Shown here piece by piece: positions 1-8,964 of a stretch of DNA of 58,976 nucleotides. The notes under the pieces are model-generated. The model was not told where the DNA came from. It saw only the letters and a list, made by a program, of their open reading frames with translations, and made no database searches. The DNA lies in contig JBCCUP010000027.1 in the NCBI GenBank assembly GCA_039196715.1, forward strand, positions 1-58,976. The letters are read 5' to 3'. The position numbers and the translations under genes were made by a program. The stretch comes from Pseudomonadota bacterium (GTDB lineage Bacteria > Pseudomonadota > Gammaproteobacteria > CALCKW01). The stretch's first letter is position 1. Each line of letters starts with the position of its first letter.

Positions 1-134
1 ACCCCACCCGGGCTTCCCCCCCCCCTCCCCCACCACCCCACAAAAAACCTGGTGTGTTTGTTCTTGGGGGGGGGGGGCCGCGGCTGTGTCCCCCCCCCCC
101 CCCGGGGCCGCCCCCCCACGCCGATGTGGCGTGC
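1..134. other. Low-complexity poly-C/poly-G contig end
   Basis: This stretch is dominated by homopolymer runs of C, G and A and has no codon structure continuous with glyA. Runs of 13 or more G and C this close together are not seen elsewhere in the window. It most likely reflects low-quality sequence or a collapsed assembly end rather than a biological element. Confidence 0.6.
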
Positions 135-170
135 GAGCCCGGGCGGCCCGACGGGGCCGCCAGCCGGTGA

Positions 171-1427
171 TCAGCCCGCGCGGTACACCGGGAAGCGCGT
201 GCAGAGTGCCACGACCTTCTCGGCCGTTGCGGCGATCACCTCCGCGTTGTCGAGGTCGTCGAGTACGTCGCACATCCACCCGGCGAGTTCGCGCACCTCG
301 GCTTCCTTGAAGCCGCGCGTGGTCGCCGCGGGCGTGCCGATGCGCAGGCCCGACGTCACGAACGGGGATTGCGGGTCGTTCGGCACGGTGTTCTTGTTGA
401 CCGTGATGTGGGCCTTGCCAAGGGCCGCGTCGGCAGCTTTGCCAGTGACACCCTTGGGGGACAGGTCGAGCAGGAAGAGGTGGTTCTCGGTGCCGCCCGA
501 GACGATCTTGTAGCCACGCTCGATGAACACCGCGGCCATCGCCGCCGCGTTGTCGACCACCTGCTGCTGGTAGGTGGTGAAGCCGGGATCCATGGCCTCT
601 TTGAATGCCACGGCCTTGCCTGCAATGACGTGCATGAGCGGGCCGCCCTGCATGCCCGGGAAGACCATCGAGTTGAGTCTCTTCTCAATCTCGGCGTTTT
701 CGCGCGCGAGGATCAGGCCACCGCGCGGGCCCCGCAGGGTCTTGTGCGTGGTGGTGGTGACCACATCGGCCACCGGCACCGGGTTCGGGTAGTGGCCGGT
801 TGCGACCAGGCCCGCGACGTGCGCCATGTCGGCCAGCAGGTACGCGCCAACCTCGTCGGCGATGTCACGGAAGCGTTGCCAGTCGAGGATTTGCGAGTAG
901 GCCGAGAAGCCCGCGACGATCAGCTTCGGCTTGTGCTCGCGCGCGAGCCGTTCGACCTCGTCGTAGTCGAGGATACCGTCGGCGTCGACCCCGTATTGCA
1001 CGGCGTTGTAGAACTTGCCGGAGAAATTCGGCGCCGCGCCGTGCGTGAGGTGGCCCCCGTCCGACAGCCGCATACCCAACACCGTGTCACCGGGCTGCAA
1101 CAGCGCGAAAAACACCGCGTTGTTGGCCGAGGAGCCCGAATGGGGCTGCACGTTCGCGTAGTTCGCGCCAAAAAGCGCCTTGGCGCGCTCGATCGCCAGC
1201 GCTTCGGCCACATCGACGTGCTCGCAGCCGCCGTAGTAGCGCTTCGAGGGGTAGCCCTCGGCGTACTTGTTGGTCAACACCGAGCCCTGTGCCTCGAGCA
1301 CACGCGGGCTGGTGTAGTTCTCCGAGGCGATGAGTTCGACGTGGTGCTCCTGGCGGGTCACTTCGGCGTCGATCGCAGCCTGGAGTTCGGCGTCGAGGTC
1401 GGCAATGCGGTCGTTGGCGCTGAACAT
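171..1427 (-). CDS. glyA: Serine hydroxymethyltransferase
   Basis: Cytosolic PLP enzyme that interconverts serine plus tetrahydrofolate with glycine plus 5,10-methylene-THF. The 418-residue length is normal for bacterial GlyA. Visible family signatures are the N-terminal [10 protein letters not shown] motif, the [18 protein letters not shown] stretch and the PLP-lysine segment [14 protein letters not shown]. The ATG at 1427 is preferred over an in-frame upstream codon at 1442 because homologues begin at this MFSANDRI-like position. A TATAAT box lies upstream at 1460-1465. The gene is monocistronic here, and only low-complexity sequence follows its stop. Identification is secure. Confidence 0.97.
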   Translation of the reverse strand: MFSANDRIADLDAELQAAIDAEVTRQEHHVELIASENYTSPRVLEAQGSVLTNKYAEGYPSKRYYGGCEHVDVAEALAIERAKALFGANYANVQPHSGSSANNAVFFALLQPGDTVLGMRLSDGGHLTHGAAPNFSGKFYNAVQYGVDADGILDYDEVERLAREHKPKLIVAGFSAYSQILDWQRFRDIADEVGAYLLADMAHVAGLVATGHYPNPVPVADVVTTTTHKTLRGPRGGLILARENAEIEKRLNSMVFPGMQGGPLMHVIAGKAVAFKEAMDPGFTTYQQQVVDNAAAMAAVFIERGYKIVSGGTENHLFLLDLSPKGVTGKAADAALGKAHITVNKNTVPNDPQSPFVTSGLRIGTPAATTRGFKEAEVRELAGWMCDVLDDLDNAEVIAATAEKVVALCTRFPVYRAG

Positions 1428-1459
1428 GGCGGGTTCCTGCAAGGGGATGAAATCCGCCC

Positions 1460-1465
1460 ATTATA
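1460..1465 (-). promoter_or_regulatory. Putative glyA -10 box
   Basis: A perfect TATAAT on the minus strand 33 bp upstream of the glyA ATG. No convincing -35 hexamer is seen at 16-18 bp spacing, so only the -10 element is claimed. Confidence 0.45.
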
Positions 1466-1615
1466 CGCACGCGATACGCCACCCCCGTGCTGCAACGCGC
1501 TCAACTGCGACACAAATCTCCTTCAATGGGCCGCACCCGACGCCACGGTGTCAAACGGCCCCGAATCGGGCGTTGCTACACTCAGCCCACCGCCACCACT
1601 CGCCCGGACCCCCGC

Positions 1616-2302
1616 ATGGCCACACCGACACTGCACGAGAGCATCGCTCGCCGCCACACGCAGAAGGTGCTGCGCAACACCGCGGTTCGAACCCCGCTGA
1701 CACCGGCGCAGCAGGACCGGCTCGACACCACGCTCGAGGCCATGCTCGCGGCCGCGCAGCACGCGCCCTACCACAAGCCGGCACACGCCCCGTTGCACTG
1801 CCAGGGCAGGCTCACCTCGCGGGTGCCGTGGCGGGTCTACGTGATTGCGCAGCCGACCTGCTGGCAGCTCATCGACCTGATCAGCGCCCGCGCGGCGGCC
1901 GAACCCACGTCCACCTGGGCACGCGCGCAGGGCTCGAAGATGCCGTCCCTGCTCGCCGCGGCGGCCGCGGTGGTCCAGGTCAACTGGTGCCCGACGCCCG
2001 ACGACGCTGCCGAGGTGCCGCTGAACACCGTCAATTGCGAACACATCGCCGCCACCGCTGCCGCCGTGCAGAACATGCTGCTCATTGCAGCAGACGCCGG
2101 CGTCGCCAACTACTGGTCCACCGGCGGCATCCTGCGAGAGCCGGCCTTGCAGGCACAGCTCGGCATGGAACCCGGCGGGCAGCCACTCGCCTCGGTGTTC
2201 CTGTCCTTCCCCGAAGCCGATGACACGGTCAAGCCCGGCGCGATGCGCGACGTCAAGGGTGAGATCAGCGATTGGGCGCGCACCGTCACGCTCGACCACT
2301 GA
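1616..2302 (+). CDS. Nitroreductase-family flavoprotein
   Basis: Predicted FMN-dependent NAD(P)H oxidoreductase of the nitroreductase fold, 228 residues. The N-terminus has the family's S-x-x-x-RR-x-T-x-K-x-L pattern and an AAQHAPYHKP segment like the 'aA..AP' FMN-binding region. The central QNMLLIAADAG and the YWSTGG segment are also typical. The ATG at 1616 is chosen because the upstream in-frame extension is rich in Arg and Pro and resembles translated non-coding DNA. No clear Shine-Dalgarno sequence is visible. The substrate cannot be predicted. It is followed by a small hairpin and then the DUF255 gene. Confidence 0.82.
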   Translation: MATPTLHESIARRHTQKVLRNTAVRTPLTPAQQDRLDTTLEAMLAAAQHAPYHKPAHAPLHCQGRLTSRVPWRVYVIAQPTCWQLIDLISARAAAEPTSTWARAQGSKMPSLLAAAAAVVQVNWCPTPDDAAEVPLNTVNCEHIAATAAAVQNMLLIAADAGVANYWSTGGILREPALQAQLGMEPGGQPLASVFLSFPEADDTVKPGAMRDVKGEISDWARTVTLDH

Positions 2303-2329
2303 CACCGGAACCCGCGGGCCCGCCGGCGA

Positions 2330-2346
2330 TCAGACGCCTGGTCTGA
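2330..2346 (+). terminator. Weak hairpin after nitroreductase gene
   Basis: TCAGAC / GTCTGA inverted repeat with a 5-nt loop (GCCTG) between the nitroreductase stop and the next start. No T-tract follows, so terminator function is only a suggestion. Confidence 0.25.
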
Positions 2347-2364
2347 CATCCACCGGATAACCAC

Positions 2365-4626
2365 ATGCCGGCGATCGGCCCCGCTGCCTCGACCCTGCTG
2401 TTGCTGACTGCGCTGATGGCTGCGCCCGCGCACGCCACCGGTGACGTTGCCGAAACCGAAACGCCGACGAACCGCCTTGCCGACAGCGCTTCCCCGTACC
2501 TGCGCCAACACGCGCACAACCCGATCGATTGGTACCCCTGGGGCGACGAGGCGTTCGAACGCGCCCGGCGCGAGAACAAGCCGATCTTTCTCTCGGTCGG
2601 CTACAGCACCTGCCACTGGTGCCACGTCATGGCGCGTGAGAGCTTCGAGGACCCGGTGGTCGGCGAGCTCATGAACCGCCACTTCATTGCCGTCAAGGTC
2701 GATCGGGAGCGGCGACCGGACGTCGACGAGCCCTACCTGCTCGCCACCCAGACCCTCACCGGTCGGGGCGGTTGGCCCAACAACGTGTTCCTGACGCCGG
2801 ACCTGGACCCGTTCTTCGCCACGATCTACGAACCCCGCGACGCCCTGCTCGCGCTGCTGCACCGCGGCAACGAACTGTGGCAAGACGCCGAAGTCGGCCT
2901 CCGCCGCGACGGCGAACGGGTCATGGCACACGTGCTCGAGCTCATGAACAGCCGGCACGCTGCCGAGGTACTCGACGCGGCGCTGCTGGACACCACCGTG
3001 GCCGAGCTGGTCTCACGCCACGACACGGTCGAGGGCGGCTTCGACATCGCGCCCAAGTTTCCGCGTGAATCGTGGCTGCTGCTGCTGCTGCACCACGCCG
3101 AACGCGACGGTGACAGCGCCGCACTGCAGGCGGTGAAGACAACCGTGGACAACATCCTCGACGGTGGCATTCACGATCAACTGCAGGGCGGCTTCCACCG
3201 CTACGCTGTCGACCCGTCGTGGCGTGTTCCGCACTTCGAGAAGATGCTGTACACCCAAGCGCAGATGGCACGCGTGCTGGTCGCGCTCTACCAACTGACA
3301 GGGGACCCACGCTACCGCGACGCCACGCGCCGCACCCTGGACTTCGTGCTGACCGACATGCGCGATACCGACGGCGGTTTCTACTCGGCCTTCGACGCGG
3401 AGGACGCCGCCGGCGAGGGACACTTCTACACCTGGACCGACGCCGACCTGGCTGCGGCCCTGCCGCGCGCCACCGACCGGGCGCTCGCGGCCGCGCACTT
3501 CGGGGTGATCGGCGACGGCCCGCACAACGGCCGGCACGTGCTGCACCGGGCCACGTCGATCGAAACGCTGGCCGCCGAACGCCAGGAGACCGTCGCCGAG
3601 ACCGGATTCGCGCTCCGCCAGGTCACGCTGCAGTTGCGCCGCGCGCGCGACCAGCGTCCCGCGCCGAAACGCGACACCAAGCGGGTGTTGGACTGGAACG
3701 CGCTCGTGGTGATCGCACTCGCCGAGGCCGCGCAGACGCTCGACATCCCGATTTACCTCGAGGCCGCGAAGGCGGCACTCGCGTTCGTCGACGCCGCCAT
3801 GGTCGACGCCGACGGCACGCTGCAGCGGGTCTTCTTTGACGGCCGTGCCGACTTGCCAGCACAACAGCGCGACTACGCGCTGCTCGCGCTCGCGCACCTC
3901 ACGCTGCACGACGCCACCGGCGATGCGCGCTGGTTGCGCTCAGCCGAGACGCTCGCGGCCGACATGCATCACCGTTTCCACGACGCCGGGGTCGGCGACT
4001 ACTTCATGAACCCGGCGGACAGCGCGATGCCCCGGTTCAAGTCCCGCGACGACTCGGCCTTCCCGTCGGGCAACGGCAGCGCCCTGGCGCTGTACGCCGC
4101 GCTGGCCAACCGCACGCTCGACCCCGAACACACAAACCGCGCAACGGCGTTGATGGAGGCACTGAGCGGCATCGTGGCCGAGCGCCCGGCGGTCGCCTCG
4201 GCCGCACTGGTCGCCGCCGACCGCCTGCAGCGCGGCCAATACGGCCCCCGGCAACACCTCTCGCAGGGCCGGGTGTTTGCCAGCGCCCGACACGTGGCGG
4301 GCGCGACGCGGCTGAGCTTGCGAATCGAGCCGGGCTGGCACATCAATGCGACCGAACCGTTGCAGGACTACCTCACGCCCACCCACGTCGAATTGCTCGG
4401 CAGCAACGGTGCCGTGCTTGCGCAACAACCGACCGTGTCGCTGCCGAGACCTGCACGAAAGCGGCTCGACTACAGCCCGACCGAGCTGCTGTTGCACGAG
4501 GGCGAGCTGCACATTGACGTACCGACCGCGGGCGCGCACGCCATCGGCCTGACCCTGCAGGCCTGTTCAAACGACGTGTGCCTGCCCCCCACCACCGCGC
4601 AGTTCAGGTTGCCGGGTCAGCTGTGA
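2365..4626 (+). CDS. Exported DUF255 thioredoxin-like protein (YyaL/SPATA20 family) with C-terminal DsbD-alpha-like domain
   Basis: Protein of 753 residues. An N-terminal Sec-type signal (hydrophobic core ending in APAHA, about residues 1-24) precedes the DUF255 thioredoxin-like domain, with its [17 protein letters not shown] hallmark and the redox motif C83-HW-C86. An alpha/alpha-barrel region with NGG-type repeats follows (residues ~200-620). The last ~110 residues ([17 protein letters not shown] through a C-x5-C near [12 protein letters not shown]) resemble the DsbD N-terminal alpha domain, which receives electrons in the periplasm. YyaL/SPATA20 proteins are usually described without a signal peptide, so this version is inferred to act in the periplasm in thiol redox control. 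The biochemical role of the family is not established. Confidence 0.85.
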   Translation: MPAIGPAASTLLLLTALMAAPAHATGDVAETETPTNRLADSASPYLRQHAHNPIDWYPWGDEAFERARRENKPIFLSVGYSTCHWCHVMARESFEDPVVGELMNRHFIAVKVDRERRPDVDEPYLLATQTLTGRGGWPNNVFLTPDLDPFFATIYEPRDALLALLHRGNELWQDAEVGLRRDGERVMAHVLELMNSRHAAEVLDAALLDTTVAELVSRHDTVEGGFDIAPKFPRESWLLLLLHHAERDGDSAALQAVKTTVDNILDGGIHDQLQGGFHRYAVDPSWRVPHFEKMLYTQAQMARVLVALYQLTGDPRYRDATRRTLDFVLTDMRDTDGGFYSAFDAEDAAGEGHFYTWTDADLAAALPRATDRALAAAHFGVIGDGPHNGRHVLHRATSIETLAAERQETVAETGFALRQVTLQLRRARDQRPAPKRDTKRVLDWNALVVIALAEAAQTLDIPIYLEAAKAALAFVDAAMVDADGTLQRVFFDGRADLPAQQRDYALLALAHLTLHDATGDARWLRSAETLAADMHHRFHDAGVGDYFMNPADSAMPRFKSRDDSAFPSGNGSALALYAALANRTLDPEHTNRATALMEALSGIVAERPAVASAALVAADRLQRGQYGPRQHLSQGRVFASARHVAGATRLSLRIEPGWHINATEPLQDYLTPTHVELLGSNGAVLAQQPTVSLPRPARKRLDYSPTELLLHEGELHIDVPTAGAHAIGLTLQACSNDVCLPPTTAQFRLPGQL

Positions 4627-4798
4627 GACAGCGCTGCCCAGCCTGTCCGCACTTGCATTTAGTTGGTCGATCACTCGCCGCTGCTTGGCGCTGAGCGCCG
4701 CTTGCCGCACCGGCGACTCTGCTGGCACACTCTGGCAGTGCCGCACAATTCTGCGATTGCGCCACCTGTCTCCCCACGGCACCGCCGTGTGTCGCCCG

Positions 4799-5935
4799 AT
4801 GAGTCCCCGTATGTCCCCTTCCACCCGACGCACACGACTTGAGTCACTCTGGTGGGACGCCGTTGATGCGGTGGGTGGGCACCGGTCCGTGGCCACTGCG
4901 CTCGAATCGGAACCGATCGCCCCGCCAACACGCATCCTCGCGGTCGGCAAGGCCGCCAGTGGCATGGCGGAGGGCGCACTTACCCACTTTCCCGACACCC
5001 CGACGCTGGTGGTGACCAAACACGGTCATGCCAGCGACACCCTGCGGTCCCTGCACGGCGTCACGGTCATCGAATCGGCCCACCCGGTGCCGGACGCAAA
5101 CTCGATCGCCGCCGGTCACGCCCTGCTCGAGGCCATGGCGGCAACGGCAGCCAATGACCACGTGCTGTTGCTGGTCTCCGGTGGCGCCTCGGCGCTCGCC
5201 GAAGCCCTGCCCGCTGGCTGGACACTCGCCGACCTGCAAGCCTTGAACGCCGAGATGCTCGCAGGCGGGCTCCCGATCGGCGAGATGAACCGGCGTCGCC
5301 GAGCGACGTCCCGCATCAAGGGCGGCAAGCTCGTGGCGGCGAGTCGCTGTCCGGTCACCGTACTCGCCCTCTCGGATGTCGAGGGCGATGGCATCGACAC
5401 CATCGGGTCCGGCATCGGCGACCCAACCGATCGGCCGGGCTGCAGCGCGCGCCTGGTTGCCAGCAACCGCATCGCCCGCGCCCGCGCTGCCGGGGCCGCG
5501 ACAGCGGCCGGGTTGACCGTGGTCGAGAACGCGGAAGCCTTGTACGACGACGTCTTCGCCCTGGCGGCACGCCTCGGCCCGTCGCTCGCAGACGCCACAC
5601 CCGGCGTCTACCTCTACGGCGGCGAACCCACGGTTGTGTTGCCGTCCGAACCGGGGCGCGGCGGCCGCAACCAGGCCCTGGCACTGGCGCTCGCCGAGCA
5701 CATTGCCGGGCTACCCCACATCAGCGTGTTGGTGGCCGGCACCGACGGCAGCGACGGCCCCACCGGCGACGCCGGTGGGGTGGTGGACGGTGGCACCTGG
5801 CGCGAGGGCGCCCGGGCGGCATTGGATGCGGCCGACGCCGGCACCTTCCTGTCGGCTTGCGGTGGGCTGTTCACCACCGGACCCACGCACACCAACGTGA
5901 TGGACCTCGCCATCGCGATCGTCGAACCGCGCTGA
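4799..5935 (+). CDS. Glycerate 2-kinase (GK-II, DUF4147/MOFRL family)
   Basis: Predicted to phosphorylate D-glycerate to 2-phosphoglycerate with ATP. The N-terminal DUF4147 part shows AVGKAASGMA, VSGGASAL and the RIKGGKLV segment that contains the family lysine. The C-terminal MOFRL part shows LYGGEPTVVLP, GRGGRNQALALA and GTDGSDGPTGDAGGVVD. Start codons at 4799 and 4811 are both possible and no Shine-Dalgarno sequence decides. Either gives about 375 residues, somewhat shorter than the usual 415-450. The HLS of the canonical N-x-V-R-K-H-L-S region reads differently here (RRRRATS), a minor oddity. It could serve glycerate or serine-cycle metabolism, but no partner enzymes other than glyA are nearby. 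Confidence 0.88.
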   Translation: MSPRMSPSTRRTRLESLWWDAVDAVGGHRSVATALESEPIAPPTRILAVGKAASGMAEGALTHFPDTPTLVVTKHGHASDTLRSLHGVTVIESAHPVPDANSIAAGHALLEAMAATAANDHVLLLVSGGASALAEALPAGWTLADLQALNAEMLAGGLPIGEMNRRRRATSRIKGGKLVAASRCPVTVLALSDVEGDGIDTIGSGIGDPTDRPGCSARLVASNRIARARAAGAATAAGLTVVENAEALYDDVFALAARLGPSLADATPGVYLYGGEPTVVLPSEPGRGGRNQALALALAEHIAGLPHISVLVAGTDGSDGPTGDAGGVVDGGTWREGARAALDAADAGTFLSACGGLFTTGPTHTNVMDLAIAIVEPR

Positions 5936-5966
5936 TCAAAGTGTCACGCTTGCACTATTTGGGGTA

Positions 5967-6425
5967 TCAGGAAAACGCCTGGGCGCATTCGCCCGGCAGG
6001 GCGTCATCCGGCACCTGGCGGCCACCCTGTGGGTGGTTGCTGCAGACCCACTGAATCATCGCCGGGTTGCTGAGGTCGGGTTTCATCATCACGATCTTGC
6101 CGCTCAACAACGACCCGGCCTCGTCGCCGTACCAGACCTCCAGCGAATCCCAGATCGGTTGCCAGATGATGCGTTCGACCTTGGCAGCGCGGCCCGCAGG
6201 GTCGACGAAATAGTCGATGCGAGCCGCAGGGAAACTGCCGTTGAGGTTGTATTCCTCCATGATTTGGGTTTTCACACCCTCCATCATGGACACGCCGCTG
6301 GCCACGTTGGCCTGCATGACGTAGCTGCGGTAACTCGGCAGGGCGATCGACGCGAGGATGCCGATGATCGCAATGACAATCATCAACTCGATGAGCGTGA
6401 ATCCCCGCTGGGTGCGACCGCGCAT
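5967..6425 (-). CDS. Type IV pilin (PilE/PilA-like major or minor pilin)
   Basis: Prepilin of 152 residues. A short basic leader ends RGF, and peptidase cleavage before F is followed by the classic [19 protein letters not shown] helix with Glu5, the N-methylphenylalanine signature. The C-terminal half has two cysteines (WVCSNHP and PGECAQAFS) expected to close the pilin D-region disulfide loop. It is exported and assembled into a pilus by machinery not encoded in this window. It is a single gene with a GAGA-rich ribosome site. Whether it is the main pilin or a minor pilin cannot be decided from sequence alone. Confidence 0.9.
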   Translation of the reverse strand: MRGRTQRGFTLIELMIVIAIIGILASIALPSYRSYVMQANVASGVSMMEGVKTQIMEEYNLNGSFPAARIDYFVDPAGRAAKVERIIWQPIWDSLEVWYGDEAGSLLSGKIVMMKPDLSNPAMIQWVCSNHPQGGRQVPDDALPGECAQAFS

Positions 6426-6542
6426 GTCTTATCTCTCTACTACAACTACACCCCCATCGGCCGACCACGGCAAATCTTTAACGGCAGGCGGACCTGCGGC
6501 AGGTGTCCCTTCGACGCCGCGCCGCGACCCATCGATCGCTCC

Positions 6543-7196
6543 TCAGGCCTTGCCCTCGAGCCCGTCCTCGGCCGCGCCGGAGGCCTCGGGGATGCGCATC
6601 TCGAAAACGTCCCGAACCACGGTGTAGTCGTAGTAACCCAGGCGAGCGATCGGTTCGATCGAGGCGATATCGAGTTTACCCGACGGCAGCAGCACGCGGT
6701 CGTCGACGTGAATCAGGGCGACACGGCCGAACACCACGTCGACCCAACCGACCGGGCTGTTGCCTGGTAGCCGCGTGGTCGACAGGTATTCACATTCGAA
6801 ATGGCAGGGGCTTTCGGCCACACGCGGACCGGGCGCCCGCGCGCTCGCCGTCGGTGTCACCCCCGCCTGCGCAAACTCATCGACGTCGGACGGCACCGCC
6901 ATCGCCGAGCGGTTGACTGCGTCGCGCAGCGCGCGGGTCGCCATGTTCCAGACGAACCAGCCCGTCTGCTCGGCGTTGCAGACGGTGTCCTTGCGGCGGC
7001 CGTCCGGGTACTGATTGGCCGCAAACATCACCATGGGTGGGTCGAAGCTCAGGTTCTGCCACTGGCTGTAGGGCGCGAGGTTCCGTACCCCGGCCGGGGA
7101 CACGGTTGGCAACCAGCCGATGGGCCGCGGCACCGTGCAGGCTTTGAAGGGACTGTACGGCAAGGGGCAGTCATCGATACCAGGTGCGTACTCCAC
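6543..7196 (-). CDS. Flavin reductase-like (FMN-binding split-barrel) protein
   Basis: Family of FMN-binding split-barrel reductases, 217 residues, with the FKACTVPRPIGWLPTVSPAG and NLAPYSQW segments characteristic of the domain and a DPPMVMFAAN strand. The start is taken as the GTG at 7196 because a GGAG ribosome site lies ~7 nt upstream. The in-frame extension to 7478 reads like non-coding sequence and would run across the promoter region of the divergent Hsp70 gene. The likely role is NAD(P)H-dependent flavin reduction or a related flavin-binding function, substrate unknown. Confidence 0.8.
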   Translation of the reverse strand: MEYAPGIDDCPLPYSPFKACTVPRPIGWLPTVSPAGVRNLAPYSQWQNLSFDPPMVMFAANQYPDGRRKDTVCNAEQTGWFVWNMATRALRDAVNRSAMAVPSDVDEFAQAGVTPTASARAPGPRVAESPCHFECEYLSTTRLPGNSPVGWVDVVFGRVALIHVDDRVLLPSGKLDIASIEPIARLGYYDYTVVRDVFEMRIPEASGAAEDGLEGKA

Positions 7197-7407
7197 GGCT
7201 GAACTCCATCGGGCCCGGCCCTCGACGGTAACAAAGCGATCTCGCGGTGTGTCAACAGCGGACCCAGTGTGTGTGAGCTGCGCGTGCGCTTTACCGTGCC
7301 GCAGGACTTCGGCTGCAGACGCATTGAGTGCTTGTGCCGTAGCTGTATTTACATGGAATGATACGGCAAACGAGGTGCATGCCAGCCCCGATGCGAGTAC
7401 ACTGCGC

Positions 7408-7424
7408 GGCCGCATTTCGCGGCC
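7408..7424 (+). other. Hairpin in Hsp70 leader
   Basis: GGCCGC - 5-nt loop - GCGGCC, a perfect 6-bp stem ending 23 nt before the Hsp70 ATG. It could affect mRNA folding near the start codon. It matches the stem of the terminator at 36716, so a short attenuator is also possible. No function is shown. Confidence 0.35.
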
Positions 7425-7447
7425 CCCTTTGATACCCCGGACCCGCC

Positions 7448-8737
7448 ATGGCCTTGTGTGGACTCGATTTCGGCACATCCAACTCCACGCTGGCGGTGCT
7501 CAGGGACGGCGCGCCGACCATGGTGCCGCTCGAAACCGACGCGCAGGGCGTCACTCATACCACCCTGCCCAGCGCGATCTTCTTCGGTTTCGAGGACACC
7601 GCAACCGACGTGGGTCGCCGCGCGGTGTCGCGCTACACCGCCGGTGAACCGGGCCGCCTGATGCGGTCGATGAAAAGCGTGCTCGGCACCGGTCTCATGG
7701 GCGAGCACACCCAGGTCCTCGGTCGGTCGTTGAGCTACGACGACATCATCGGCCTGTTCGTCACGCGGCTGCGCGCGGCCGGCAACCGCGTCTTCGACGG
7801 GCAGGCTGAACTCGACGCGGTCGTCATGGGGCGGCCGGTGTTTTTCAACGACAGCGACCCGGCCCGCGACCGGGCAGCCGAAGAGCACCTCGCGACGATC
7901 GCGCGCCTGGCGGGTTTCACCGACGTGTCGTTCCAGTACGAGCCGATCGCCGCCGCGCTCGACTACGAGTCGCGTGTGCAGGGTGAAGAGCTCGCCGTGA
8001 TCATCGACGTGGGCGGCGGCACCTCCGACTTCACGTTGATCCGGCTCTCGGCGGCCCGCCACACAGACGTCGACCGCAGCGCCGACGTGCTCGCCAATCA
8101 CGGCGTCCACATCGGCGGCACGGACTTCGACCGCAATCTTTCGGTCCACGGTGTCATGCCGACCTTCGGCCGCGGCGTGCCGCTCGCGCAACGGCCGAGC
8201 ATGGTGATGCCGAGCTACTACTACTTCGACCTCGCCACCTGGCACCGCATCCACCTGTTGTACGAGCGCCACATCGCACGGGAGCTCGTGCAGGTACAAC
8301 GCGACCTGTCGGACAAGCGGCCCGTGGACCGGTTGCTGGACGTCTTGAAACACCGCCGCGGACACCACCTGGCGGCGCTGGTCGAACAGGCCAAAATCGC
8401 CTTGTCCGAGCACGAGCAGGTCGCCGTGCCACTCGATACGCTGTTGCCGGCCGGCACAGAGCCGGTGCCGCCGTGTGATCTCACGCGGCCGATGTTGCAC
8501 GAAGCCATCGGCGACGCGGTCGCGTCGGTGTTCGCGGCCCTGGACGAAACGCTGACCCGGGCCGGCCTGACGCACGACCGTGTCGACACGGTGTTCACCA
8601 CCGGCGGCTCGACCGCCTTGCCGTTGATCGCCGACTGCTGCCAACGCGCCTTCCCGACGGCTCGGCACGTCGCTGGCGACCTCTACACCAGCGTCGGCAC
8701 CGGCCTGCTCGCCGAAGCGCGCAAACGCTACCGCTGA
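7448..8737 (+). CDS. Hsp70-family protein, YegD-like
   Basis: ATPase-domain protein of 429 residues. The phosphate-1 loop GLDFGTSNST opens the protein, the YEPIAAALDYE segment and IIDVGGGTSDFT (phosphate 2) lie near residues 165-200, and a TTGGSTALPLI adenosine motif is near the C-terminus. The substrate-binding domain of DnaK is absent, as in YegD and other short Hsp70 relatives. It is cytosolic. No DnaJ or GrpE partner is nearby. Its leader carries a GGCCGC hairpin. The cellular client is unknown. Confidence 0.88.
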   Translation: MALCGLDFGTSNSTLAVLRDGAPTMVPLETDAQGVTHTTLPSAIFFGFEDTATDVGRRAVSRYTAGEPGRLMRSMKSVLGTGLMGEHTQVLGRSLSYDDIIGLFVTRLRAAGNRVFDGQAELDAVVMGRPVFFNDSDPARDRAAEEHLATIARLAGFTDVSFQYEPIAAALDYESRVQGEELAVIIDVGGGTSDFTLIRLSAARHTDVDRSADVLANHGVHIGGTDFDRNLSVHGVMPTFGRGVPLAQRPSMVMPSYYYFDLATWHRIHLLYERHIARELVQVQRDLSDKRPVDRLLDVLKHRRGHHLAALVEQAKIALSEHEQVAVPLDTLLPAGTEPVPPCDLTRPMLHEAIGDAVASVFAALDETLTRAGLTHDRVDTVFTTGGSTALPLIADCCQRAFPTARHVAGDLYTSVGTGLLAEARKRYR

Positions 8738-8758
8738 CCTGCCGCGCCACGGGTGGAG

Positions 8759-8786
8759 TTGACGCGCCGCCGCGTCGCGGTCTACT
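8759..8786 (+). promoter_or_regulatory. Candidate promoter of hyuA operon
   Basis: TTGACG followed after 16 nt by TCTACT (5/6 and 4/6 matches to sigma-70 consensus) in the 227-bp gap between the Hsp70 gene and hyuA. It lies ~180 bp upstream of the hyuA start, leaving a long leader in which I see no other structure. Confidence 0.35.
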
Positions 8787-8964
8787 GTCGTGCCACCACC
8801 GCAGGCGTTTCAGCATGCACACCGCTGCCCCCCACCGCCACCCCTGCATTCGCCGCCACACCGGCTGCGACCTCGTCGGCCGCTGACGCCGGGCCGCCGC
8901 GCGCCCGTGAGTGACGCGGACGTCTCCCCTGGTATTCACCCCGGCTCGAACGGAGGGCGCTGCG

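Noticed and set aside
1681-1700. GTTCGAA-like tRNA T-loop motif
   Set aside because: It lies inside the nitroreductase coding sequence with no cloverleaf arms around it.
7197-7478. N-terminal extension of the flavin reductase-like gene
   Set aside because: It would cross into the divergent Hsp70 gene and its leader. The GTG at 7196 has a good ribosome site.
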